Shown: positions 1 to 6,113, counted from the first letter of the stretch. The stretch: DNA of 7,478 nucleotides from Flavobacterium sp. (GCA_003449615.1 DMHA01000067.1:1-7478), one strand, 5' to 3'. A program made the numbers and translations. The notes: a model not told the origin generated them from the sequence alone.

Positions 1-32
1 GAGGTGCTCTGAACCAGCTGAGCTAATCGCCC
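1..32 (-). tRNA. tRNA gene, 5' part only (probably tRNA-Val), cut by the window edge
   Basis: These bases are identical to the 5' portion of the complete tRNA-Val gene next door (116-147): acceptor 5' strand GGGCGAT, the D arm, and four bases of the 5' anticodon stem. The window ends before the anticodon, so valine identity is inferred from the identity to the neighbour. The gene is 37 bp downstream of the 3' CCA of the complete copy on the same strand, so the two are probably cotranscribed and cut apart by tRNA processing enzymes. Confidence 0.88.
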
Positions 33-52
33 GATAATGCTTTTGTATTATC
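33..52 (-). other. Inter-tRNA spacer hairpin
   Basis: GATAAT (33-38) pairs with ATTATC (47-52), extended inward by a G-T type pair and a C-G pair around a four-base loop. It starts immediately outside the 5' end of the downstream tRNA. It is AT-rich and has no U-run, so it is not a convincing intrinsic terminator. In a tandem tRNA transcript such a stem could help present the spacer for nuclease processing, but that role is inference. Confidence 0.35.
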
Positions 53-69
53 AGTAAATTTGATAAAAG

Positions 70-147
70 TGGTGGGCGATGAGGGGTTCGAACCCCCGAC
101 CCCCTCGGTGTAAACGAGGTGCTCTGAACCAGCTGAGCTAATCGCCC
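70..147 (-). tRNA. tRNA-Val (anticodon UAC), CCA encoded
   Basis: Read on the minus strand, this folds as a full cloverleaf. The 7-bp acceptor stem is GGGCGAT/ATCGCCC. A D arm with AGCTCAGCTGG follows, then an anticodon stem CCTCG/CGAGG enclosing the loop TTTACAC. The T arm GGGGG/CCCCT holds the canonical TTCGAAC segment. The anticodon is TAC (UAC), which reads GUA and other valine codons. The discriminator is A (73) and the terminal CCA is encoded (70-72). The mature body without CCA is 75 nt. A promoter of the Bacteroidota type lies about 20 bp upstream, so the tRNA pair is probably expressed independently of folC. Confidence 0.97.
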
Positions 148-169
148 GATTAGTGCTTAATTGCGAGTG

Positions 170-199
170 CAAATATAGTACAGTTTTTGGTAACCACAA
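170..199 (-). promoter_or_regulatory. Promoter of the tRNA-Val cluster (Bacteroidota sigma-A type)
   Basis: On the minus strand, TTG (199-197) is followed after 19 bp by TATATTTG (177-170), a perfect match to the TAnnTTTG -7 box known for Bacteroides and Flavobacterium. Transcription would start around position 165, giving a leader of under 20 nt before the first tRNA. The spacer contains the short inverted repeat TGGT-A-ACCA (188-196), noted separately. The boxes are visible in the sequence; the start site is inferred from the consensus. Confidence 0.7.
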
Positions 200-215
200 A
201 TAAAAAACAAAAAAA

Positions 216-1436
216 CTATAAAATTTCTGCAACGACAAAAGTACTTCCACCAACAAATATAAAGTCAGAATCAGTAGCTTTTTGGAGTGCCGTTTTATAA
301 GATACTGAAACAGAATTATATACAGCTCCTTTCAGACCAAATGTTGCCGCTTTTTCTTTTAGAATTTCCGCATCTAGTCCGCGTGGAATATTGGGTTTAC
401 AGAAATAATATATCGCTTCTTTTGGAAAAAGTGGTAGTATTTCGTCTAAATCTTTATCGTTAACTACTCCCAAAACGATATGCAAAGTGCTATATTTCTC
501 TTTTTGGATTTGACTCATTACAACTTCCAACCCATTTTTGTTGTGTGCTGTATCGCAAATGATTTTTGGAAATTTACCCAATTCCTGCCATCTTCCCTCA
601 AGTCCAGTATTTTTTGCAACATTCAATAATCCGGATTTGATTTGGCTTTCCGAAATTTTGAAATCTTTTTGAGCATTGAGAATTGCAATGGTTTGAACTA
701 CCGTTTTTTTGTTGTGAATTTGGTAATCGCCAATTAAATCTGAGGGATAATTTTCTGAAATTAATTCTGAGGCAAAAAAGATTTCTGAATTATTTGCCAA
801 AGCTTTCTCCACGAAAACAGGTTTTGTTTCAGGAGTATATTCACCAATAATAACAGGGATATTGGGTTTAATAATTCCCGCTTTTTCATAAGCAATAGCT
901 TTCAACGTATTTCCTAGAAATTGGGTGTGATCTAAACCAATATTAGTGATTACAGAAATTAGTGGATTAATAATATTGGTAGCATCTAATCGTCCTCCCA
1001 TCCCCACTTCGATAATGGCAATGTCCACTTGTTCTTTGGCAAAATAATCGAAAGCCAAACCAACCGTCATTTCGAAGAAGCTCAACTCATTGGCTTCAAA
1101 AAATTCTTTATGCGTATTGATAAAATCACAAACAAAATCTTCCGAAATTTTGTCTGAATTAATTTTGATGCGTTCCCTGTAATCTTTCAAATGTGGCGAA
1201 GTATATAAACCCACCTTGTAACCCGCTTCTTGAAGTATCGAAGCTAGCATGTGCGAAGTGGAGCCTTTGCCATTCGTTCCTGCTACGTGAATACATTTCA
1301 GGTTTTTCTCGGGATTGCCAAGATGATTCGCTAGTAAATACGCATTGGTTAAATCTTTTTTATAAGCCGAAGCACCTTGAAGTTGGTACATTGGCAATTG
1401 ATTAAACATCCAATTTATGGTTTCTTGATAGTTCAT
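216..1436 (-). CDS. folC: Bifunctional dihydrofolate synthase / folylpolyglutamate synthase
   Basis: This cytoplasmic ATP-dependent Mur-ligase-family enzyme adds L-glutamate to dihydropteroate and then to folates. The 406-aa length is normal for the family. Visible motifs, in order: the P-loop HVAGTNGKGST (residues 50-60), YTSPHL (78-83), EVGMGGRLDATN (143-154), and EKAG (184-187), whose Lys corresponds to the lysine carbamylated in characterised FolC enzymes. The C-terminal ligase domain has GLEGRWQ (278-284), DTAHNKNGLE (295-304) and the typical ending FVGGSTFVVAEIL. The ATG gives the usual family N-terminus and lies 21 bp after the tonB stop, with only AT-rich sequence and no Shine-Dalgarno between them. 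It is probably the last gene of the exbB-exbD-tonB-folC transcript. A T-rich run follows the stop without a clear GC stem, so termination there is uncertain. Confidence 0.96.
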   Translation of the reverse strand: MNYQETINWMFNQLPMYQLQGASAYKKDLTNAYLLANHLGNPEKNLKCIHVAGTNGKGSTSHMLASILQEAGYKVGLYTSPHLKDYRERIKINSDKISEDFVCDFINTHKEFFEANELSFFEMTVGLAFDYFAKEQVDIAIIEVGMGGRLDATNIINPLISVITNIGLDHTQFLGNTLKAIAYEKAGIIKPNIPVIIGEYTPETKPVFVEKALANNSEIFFASELISENYPSDLIGDYQIHNKKTVVQTIAILNAQKDFKISESQIKSGLLNVAKNTGLEGRWQELGKFPKIICDTAHNKNGLEVVMSQIQKEKYSTLHIVLGVVNDKDLDEILPLFPKEAIYYFCKPNIPRGLDAEILKEKAATFGLKGAVYNSVSVSYKTALQKATDSDFIFVGGSTFVVAEIL

Positions 1437-1457
1437 TATAAATATATACAGATTATC

Positions 1458-2327
1458 TTACTGGGTCAATTTGAAGTTGTAAATAATTTTCCCAATTTGA
1501 GTGCTTGGAGCAGTATTATCTGACTGCCATCGTGTATTTAGAGCAGCAATTTGAGCTTGTTCTAACAGACATTTTGCTGTATTTGTTGTTCCTTTTATTC
1601 CAGGATTTGCACTAATAACAGTACCGTTTCTGTCAACAGAAATTTGGACAACTACTGTTCCTTGCTCGTTACAAAGATATTTTGGGGCTGGTTTGTTGAG
1701 TGCTTTTCTATTTCCTAATTGATAGTTTCCAGAACCCGTTCCGCTTCCAGAACCATTTCCGTAGCCACTTCCGTTTCCGAGTCCAGTTCCCGAACCATTT
1801 CCGCCTCCTGTTCCTGTTCCCGAACCTCCGCCACCATCATAGACTTTGGCATTCACGTCACCGCTTGTTTTTCCTTTATTTCCACCCGATTTATCGTTTC
1901 CATCTCCTGATTTGTTCGACCCATTCAATATACTCGATAGTGCATCGGTGGTCGATTTTGAGGGTTTTGGAGCTTCCTTCACAACGGGTTTTGGAGTGAT
2001 TACTTTTGGTGTAGTTTTCGTTTGAGAAATGGCTGGAGCATCTGTAGTTTCTTGTGTCAAAACTTTTTCGACCTGATTTACTGCTTTTATTGGGATAGCT
2101 TTGACAACAGGAGTTGACAAATCTTTGGATTGGTAATTATTGCCTGAACCGACTTCGCTGTTGCCAAAATTGATGGCAATTTCTCCGCCACCGCCACCAC
2201 CTTCTAATGCTTCAGGAACAGGGACAATGGTAAGTTTAACCAATAGAAGAAACAAAAACAACAGTATAAATAAAGTAACTGTTATTGCGAATGATTTCTT
2301 CTCGTGTTCGGTTTCTAAAATTTTCAC
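1458..2327 (-). CDS. tonB: TonB-family energy transducer with Gly-rich periplasmic linker
   Basis: This inner-membrane-anchored, periplasm-spanning protein passes proton-motive energy from the ExbB/ExbD channel to outer-membrane receptors. I choose the GTG at 2327 (289 aa): it gives the N-terminus (V/M)KILETEHEKKSFAIT, typical of flavobacterial TonB proteins, and begins 7 bp after the exbD stop. The frame is open to an ATG at 2384, but that would overlap exbD and add 19 atypical residues. Domains: short cytoplasmic head, one membrane helix (about 12-34), a GGGGGG turn followed by EIAINFGNSEVG (49-60), a Pro/Lys/Thr stretch (about 105-125), a Gly/Ser/Thr/Asn low-complexity segment (165-201), and a TonB C-terminal domain (about 215-289) with EQGTVVVQISVDRNGTV. 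Two cysteines (219 and 253) lie in that domain. Which receptors it serves cannot be told from the sequence. Confidence 0.9.
   Translation of the reverse strand: MKILETEHEKKSFAITVTLFILLFLFLLLVKLTIVPVPEALEGGGGGGEIAINFGNSEVGSGNNYQSKDLSTPVVKAIPIKAVNQVEKVLTQETTDAPAISQTKTTPKVITPKPVVKEAPKPSKSTTDALSSILNGSNKSGDGNDKSGGNKGKTSGDVNAKVYDGGGGSGTGTGGGNGSGTGLGNGSGYGNGSGSGTGSGNYQLGNRKALNKPAPKYLCNEQGTVVVQISVDRNGTVISANPGIKGTTNTAKCLLEQAQIAALNTRWQSDNTAPSTQIGKIIYNFKLTQ
1725..1835 (-). repeat. Degenerate Gly-rich coding repeat inside tonB
   Basis: This stretch encodes residues 165-201 of the TonB protein, almost entirely Gly with Ser, Thr and Asn in GSGTG / GNGSG-like units. At DNA level it is built from short in-frame repeats: GAACCATTTCCG occurs identically at 1750-1761 and 1792-1803, and GTTCCCGAACC at 1786-1796 and 1816-1826 (plus-strand reading). 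The region is more GC-rich than its surroundings because of glycine codons. It probably forms a flexible linker, and its length could vary between strains by slippage or recombination. Confidence 0.75.
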
Positions 2328-2334
2328 TTTGCTT

Positions 2335-2730
2335 TTATTTTGAATCCACAGCCAACACAATTTTGAACTTATTTCGATAAGCAATATCCATCACACTGAC
2401 AGCCCTTTCAATAGGTACACCTTCTTCTACGTGCAAAAGTATCGTTGGATCTTCTTGTTTGGAAAGCATCGTTTTTAGTTTTGCTTCCAAAGTATTTTCG
2501 GCAAATTTATCTTTGTCAATAAAATATTCTAAGCTTTTATTGATACTTACCGAAACGTTTTTTACCTCTTCTGATTTGCCAGAAGATTTTGGTAAAACCA
2601 AATCCAAGGCATTCGTTGACACAATTGTGGTAGATGCAATCATAAAAAAGATGAGTAGCAAAAACACAATATCGGTCATCGACGACATATTAAATTCTGC
2701 CGATACTTTATTTCTTCCTCTAAGGTTCAT
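2335..2730 (-). CDS. exbD: ExbD/TolR-family biopolymer transport protein
   Basis: This is the small bitopic partner of the ExbB-type channel. The 131 aa are typical of the family. A short cytoplasmic N-terminus (MNLRGRNKVSAEFNMSSMTD) leads into one membrane helix (about 18-38). Asp20, at the helix entrance in SSMTDIVFLLLIFF, matches the essential transmembrane Asp of E. coli ExbD (Asp25) that takes part in proton translocation. The rest (about 40-131) is the periplasmic ExbD/TolR domain, including TILLHVEEGVPIERAVSVMDIA and the closing KIVLAVDSK. The gene starts 2 bp after the exbB stop and ends 7 bp before the tonB start, so translational coupling is likely. Only one exbD is present; some Bacteroidota clusters carry two. 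A TolR-like role is the alternative, but the adjacent tonB favours ExbD. Confidence 0.94.
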   Translation of the reverse strand: MNLRGRNKVSAEFNMSSMTDIVFLLLIFFMIASTTIVSTNALDLVLPKSSGKSEEVKNVSVSINKSLEYFIDKDKFAENTLEAKLKTMLSKQEDPTILLHVEEGVPIERAVSVMDIAYRNKFKIVLAVDSK

Positions 2731-2732
2731 AT

Positions 2733-3437
2733 TTAAGTGGGTTCGTTTAATAAATCAAGAAATTCAACCACATTGGCTTCCATTTGGTTGACAATTTTAT
2801 CGGTTTTGGTCACCAAATGATTGTAACCTACATAAGCAATAATTCCCACAATCAAACCAACTACTGTAGTCATCATTGCAGTATAAATTCCTTCTGAAAG
2901 GGTGCTCATTTCTATTTTACTGTTGCCACTTTCTGCCATTTTATGAAAGGCAATTACCATCCCGACCACTGTGCCTAAAAATCCTGTCATTGGTCCTGCA
3001 CCAGAAATGGTGGCGAGCATACTGACATTTTTTTCGAGTTTGTAAATTTCTAATTTCCCAGCATTTTCGATAGCGGTATGAATATCGGCTAAGGGTTTTC
3101 CTATTCTTGAAATTCCCTTTTCTATTAATCTTGCTACGGGCGAATTGGTTTTGGCACAAAGCATTTTTGCGGAATCTATTCTTCCTTTTATAATATCCAT
3201 CTTGATATTATTCATAAAATTGGCGTCAATTTTAGAAGCAGCATTGATGGCTAATAATCTTTCGAAGTATAAATAAATCGCTAAAAAAAGCATTATAAAA
3301 ATAACAGCCATAATCGTTTGACCCGCAATTCCGCCGCTAAAAACAATGTCTATTACAGACAATTCGGGTTTAATATTTTCGTTTTTCAAGGCTTGTGCAG
3401 CAACTGCTGTTGAATCAATTTGAAGGAAAGAAATCAT
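2733..3437 (-). CDS. exbB: ExbB/TolQ/MotA-family proton channel protein
   Basis: This is the polytopic inner-membrane component that, with ExbD, uses proton flow to energise TonB. The 234-aa sequence has a 35-residue N-terminal segment predicted to be periplasmic and three membrane helices, at about 37-58, 143-165 and 184-207. A large cytoplasmic loop lies between the first two, including SPVARLIEKGISRIGKPL and LEKNVSMLATISGAGP. The family signature GFLGTVVGM (152-160) is in the second helix, with Thr156 matching E. coli ExbB Thr148. In the third helix Thr191 matches Thr181, but the position of E. coli Glu176 is Thr186 by my alignment. It is the first gene of the exbB-exbD-tonB-folC cluster. 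The 82-bp gap from nhaD shows no strong TAnnTTTG box, so its promoter is unresolved. Confidence 0.93.
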   Translation of the reverse strand: MISFLQIDSTAVAAQALKNENIKPELSVIDIVFSGGIAGQTIMAVIFIMLFLAIYLYFERLLAINAASKIDANFMNNIKMDIIKGRIDSAKMLCAKTNSPVARLIEKGISRIGKPLADIHTAIENAGKLEIYKLEKNVSMLATISGAGPMTGFLGTVVGMVIAFHKMAESGNSKIEMSTLSEGIYTAMMTTVVGLIVGIIAYVGYNHLVTKTDKIVNQMEANVVEFLDLLNEPT

Positions 3438-3519
3438 TTTTTGTTTTTGTTTTTAGTGTAATATAATAATGATAAATTGGACTGCTGTTTCTAAGAACGG
3501 TCAAAGTTGGGATAAATTG

Positions 3520-4896
3520 TTATCTAACGAAATGTTCTATGGCCACAAAACAAAGTGCACCCGCCATAAATCCTGCGAATGCTAACCAAGTAATTTTTTT
3601 GAGGTACCAAATAAAATCAATTTTTTCCATTCCCATTGCAGCCACTCCAGCAGCTGAACCAATAATAAGCATACTGCCACCCGTTCCTGCACAAAATGCA
3701 ATAAAATGCCAAACAGGACTATCGGTTTCAAAAGTGTACATTCCCATTGTTGCGGCCACTAATGGTACATTGTCTATTATTGCCGATAAAACACCTAACA
3801 GAATAATGACAACATCCATATTCGGAATGGCATTCGATAAACTTTCGGCTGCATAGCGCAGTGTTCCTACTTGCACATTTTGAATACTTCCAAAAACCAA
3901 TGATTCCAAACAACCCACCGCCATCAATATTCCTAAAAAGAATAAGATACTCGAAATTTCTATTCTGGATAAGGCCGTATTTACCGAAAATCTTTTGTCA
4001 TTAGCCTTGTCAAAATTCTCTTCAGGATGAATATATTCAGAATACAACCAAACCACTCCCAAACTAAAAACCATACCAATATATGGCGGTAGATGAGTAA
4101 TAGTCTTGAATATTGGCACGAAGACAATGGCACTCAAACCCACATAAAGCATTTTTGAACTACTTAAAAATATTTCGGGGTTACTATCTAAATCTGCTTT
4201 TGGCAATTCTATTTTGCCTTTGAATGCTTTCAATCTTGAAGCTATTGCAAAAGGAATTACAAAACAAATAATCGATGGAACAATCATATATTCCATTAAT
4301 CCAATTGCGGTAACTTTTTTTCCAATCCAAAGCATGGTAGTCGTTACATCGCCAATGGGAGACCAAGCACCTCCAGCATTTGTGGCAATAACTATCAAAG
4401 AAGCATACCAAATCCTATCTTCTCGAGTGTGAATTAATTTTCTTAAAACCGTAATCAAAACTATGGTAGCGGTCAAATTGTCGATAATTGCCGAAAGGAA
4501 AAAACCAATAATTCCTAAAATCCACAACAGTTTTATTTTGCTTTTTGTTCTTATAGAGTTTTTTATAACATCAAATCCTTTATGCAAATCAATGAGTTCA
4601 ACGATAGTCATTGCACCAATTAGAAATATTAAAATTTCGGCAGTAGCACTAAATTTGTGTGTTAATGTGCTTGTAAATCCTTCTTGCTGATGTTCCAAAT
4701 TACGATTCAAAATATTGAAGACAACCCCTTTTTCGTCAATAATAGAAAACCAACCTAAATGGAAACCTATGGACAAAACTGCCCACATTATCGAAGCCAT
4801 CAATAGGGCAGGGACGGTTTTGTCTAGTTTTAAGGGATGTTCTAAAGTGATTAATAAGTAACCAATAATGAAAATTACAATTATAATTGCTTCCAT
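3520..4896 (-). CDS. nhaD: Na+/H+ antiporter, NhaD type
   Basis: This inner-membrane protein of the ArsB/NhaD (ion transporter) superfamily exchanges cytoplasmic Na+ (and possibly Li+) for external protons, supporting sodium and pH homeostasis. The 458-aa length is usual for NhaD. Hydrophobic segments span the whole protein, consistent with ten or more helices. Two related half-repeats are visible: SAIIDNLTA (135-143) and SAIIDNVPLVA (371-381), polar breaks within helices typical of the superfamily. Other recognisable stretches are ATNAGGAWSPIGDVTTTMLW (171-190), FFLGILMAVGCLESL (319-333) and GTGGSMLIIGSAAGVAAMGMEKIDF (404-428). The ATG gives a natural family N-terminus and follows an A-rich stretch without Shine-Dalgarno. 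A TATCTTTG box just upstream suggests its own promoter. The exact ion preference is not deducible from the sequence. Confidence 0.93.
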   Translation of the reverse strand: MEAIIIVIFIIGYLLITLEHPLKLDKTVPALLMASIMWAVLSIGFHLGWFSIIDEKGVVFNILNRNLEHQQEGFTSTLTHKFSATAEILIFLIGAMTIVELIDLHKGFDVIKNSIRTKSKIKLLWILGIIGFFLSAIIDNLTATIVLITVLRKLIHTREDRIWYASLIVIATNAGGAWSPIGDVTTTMLWIGKKVTAIGLMEYMIVPSIICFVIPFAIASRLKAFKGKIELPKADLDSNPEIFLSSSKMLYVGLSAIVFVPIFKTITHLPPYIGMVFSLGVVWLYSEYIHPEENFDKANDKRFSVNTALSRIEISSILFFLGILMAVGCLESLVFGSIQNVQVGTLRYAAESLSNAIPNMDVVIILLGVLSAIIDNVPLVAATMGMYTFETDSPVWHFIAFCAGTGGSMLIIGSAAGVAAMGMEKIDFIWYLKKITWLAFAGFMAGALCFVAIEHFVR

Positions 4897-4926
4897 ATTT
4901 ATTTTAGTTTTAATATTTAATTTTTA

Positions 4927-4934
4927 CAAAGATA
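4927..4934 (-). promoter_or_regulatory. Candidate -7 box for nhaD
   Basis: On the minus strand, TATCTTTG is a perfect TAnnTTTG box ending 30 bp before the nhaD ATG, so the transcript would begin around 4922 with a leader of about 25 nt. No TTG is present 17-23 bp upstream, so this is a half-promoter; it may be weaker or need an activator. The same octamer is used in the better promoter of the acyl-CoA dehydrogenase at 6137-6144. Confidence 0.5.
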
Positions 4935-4976
4935 TTTTTTTAAGTCTAATTACTAGGTTTTTCGGGGTTAATATAG

Positions 4977-4999
4977 GTCAAATTAGTAGATTTTTTGAC
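4977..4999. repeat. Inverted repeat in the anmK-nhaD gap
   Basis: GTCAAA (4977-4982) and TTTGAC (4994-4999) are exact inverted copies separated by 11 bp. They lie about 50 bp upstream of the nhaD -7 box and 28 bp downstream of the anmK stop. As RNA it is only a 6-bp stem with no U-run behind it on the minus strand, so it is a poor intrinsic terminator. Its position would suit a dimeric regulator of nhaD, but AT-rich DNA produces such repeats by chance. Confidence 0.3.
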
Positions 5000-5026
5000 A
5001 TAATTTTGAATAGGCTATTTTTTAGT

Positions 5027-6091
5027 TTACAAATAAATTTCCCCCGAACAATGATCCATTTTTGCTCCCGTAACACTATTCAAAACATTGATTTCATCTC
5101 TTAATTTCAAAACGCCAAGCAAAGCAAATATCAAAGATTCTTTGAATTCTAAAATTTCTGACGACGGAATAATAATTTCCATTTCGGACAAATGGTATTG
5201 AATGCGCTCCAACAGAAAGTCATTGTAAGTGCCACCTCCTGTCACTAAAATTCGACCCTTTTTGTAGGGCAAAGCCAATGCCGTTTGCAAGGCTATATGT
5301 TCAGTAAAAGTACACAATTTATCTTCAACTGGAATTTCGTGTTTTTCGATTAGGAGCAAAACGGTTCCTTTTACAAATTCAAAACCCAATGATTTTGGAT
5401 GTTTTTGTTGGTAAAAATCCAATGAGTTTAATTTGTTCAATAAATTTTCGTTGACTTTTCCTGTTCGGGAAATTTTGCCTTTGTCATCATAATTCAAACC
5501 CAATTGATTGGCATAAAAATTCAAAACCGTATTTACAGGCGAAATATCGAAGGCAATTCGTTTGCCATTTTGGTCAAAAGAAATATTAGAAAATCCGCCT
5601 AAATTCAAACAAAAATCATACTCTGAAAATAAAATTCGGTCACCAATAGGAACCAAAGGAGCACCTTGCCCACCCAATTTTACGTCCTGAACTCTGAAAT
5701 CGCAAACAACGGTTTGCTGTATTAAAGTTGCTATTTCGGGCAAATTTCCAATTTGGAGGGTAAATCCATTTTGAGGTTGGTGCAAAATTGTGTGACCGTG
5801 GGAGCAAACGGCATCCAAATTTTCAATTTTATGTTTTTCGATAAAACTAGAAATAATTGTTGCGAGAAGTTTTGTGTAGGTTGCATTTAATTTTTCAAGT
5901 TCATTTTTTGGATAATCTACTGCCTCTTTGAGCTGATTAATCCAGCTTTGGCTATAGCCAATGGTTTCACTTTCAAGGATTTCAAATGTCCATTTTGAGT
6001 TGTTTAAATTGAATTTAATATGAGCTAAATCGACACCATCTAGCGAGGTTCCCGACATAACTCCGATAACGTTGTAGTTATTTTTTTTCAT
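5027..6091 (-). CDS. anmK: Anhydro-N-acetylmuramic acid kinase
   Basis: This cytoplasmic sugar kinase of the actin-like ATPase fold opens 1,6-anhydro-MurNAc and phosphorylates it to MurNAc-6-phosphate during peptidoglycan recycling. The 354 aa are near the usual length of about 360-370. Motifs: SGTSLDGVD (13-21, phosphate-binding), SHGHTILHQP (97-106), DFR (131-133), GGQGAPLVPIGD (140-151), LNLGGFSNIS (162-171), FDISPVN (181-187), TGGGTYND (284-291), KESLIFALLG (317-326) and VTGAK (340-344). FDISPVN stands where proteobacterial enzymes have FDTGPGN; the Asp thought to be the catalytic base is kept (Asp182). The start codon is the first ATG consistent with the family N-terminus. No murQ or other recycling gene is in the window. 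A TAnnTTTG box lies so close to the ATG that the mRNA may be leaderless. Confidence 0.95.
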   Translation of the reverse strand: MKKNNYNVIGVMSGTSLDGVDLAHIKFNLNNSKWTFEILESETIGYSQSWINQLKEAVDYPKNELEKLNATYTKLLATIISSFIEKHKIENLDAVCSHGHTILHQPQNGFTLQIGNLPEIATLIQQTVVCDFRVQDVKLGGQGAPLVPIGDRILFSEYDFCLNLGGFSNISFDQNGKRIAFDISPVNTVLNFYANQLGLNYDDKGKISRTGKVNENLLNKLNSLDFYQQKHPKSLGFEFVKGTVLLLIEKHEIPVEDKLCTFTEHIALQTALALPYKKGRILVTGGGTYNDFLLERIQYHLSEMEIIIPSSEILEFKESLIFALLGVLKLRDEINVLNSVTGAKMDHCSGEIYL

Positions 6092-6095
6092 TAGC

Positions 6096-6103
6096 CAAAT
6101 TTA
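6096..6103 (-). promoter_or_regulatory. Candidate -7 box for anmK (leaderless or nearly so)
   Basis: On the minus strand, TAAATTTG matches TAnnTTTG perfectly and ends 4 bp before the anmK ATG, which would place the transcript start at or within about 2 nt of the start codon. A second, imperfect box TAGAATTG (6111-6104) lies directly upstream and would give a leader of a few nucleotides. Neither has a TTG at the expected -33 distance, so the assignment is tentative. Confidence 0.4.
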
Positions 6104-6113
6104 CAATTCTAAA

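Noticed and set aside
148..215. Intrinsic terminator after folC
   Set aside because: A T-rich run follows the folC stop, but I found no stable GC-containing stem in front of it, so I do not call a terminator.
23..256. Minus-strand open frame of 77 codons covering the tRNA
   Set aside because: It reads through the tRNA-Val gene; the stretch SAGSEHLVYTEGVGGSNPSSPT is simply translated tRNA sequence, and the frame overlaps the end of folC.
1700..1999. Plus-strand open frames opposite the tonB Gly-rich region
   Set aside because: They are antisense readings of the glycine repeat (Phe/Arg/His- or Ser/Arg-rich), a compositional artefact with no family resemblance.
3438..3519. Promoter of the exbB cluster
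   Set aside because: The best candidate, TATATTAC on the minus strand, lacks the final TTG of the box and has no TTG at the right distance upstream; too weak to list.
4868..5104. Plus-strand 78-codon hydrophobic frame between nhaD and anmK
   Set aside because: Both ends overlap genes on the other strand, and the Ile/Phe/Leu richness follows from AT-rich DNA; no recognisable domain.
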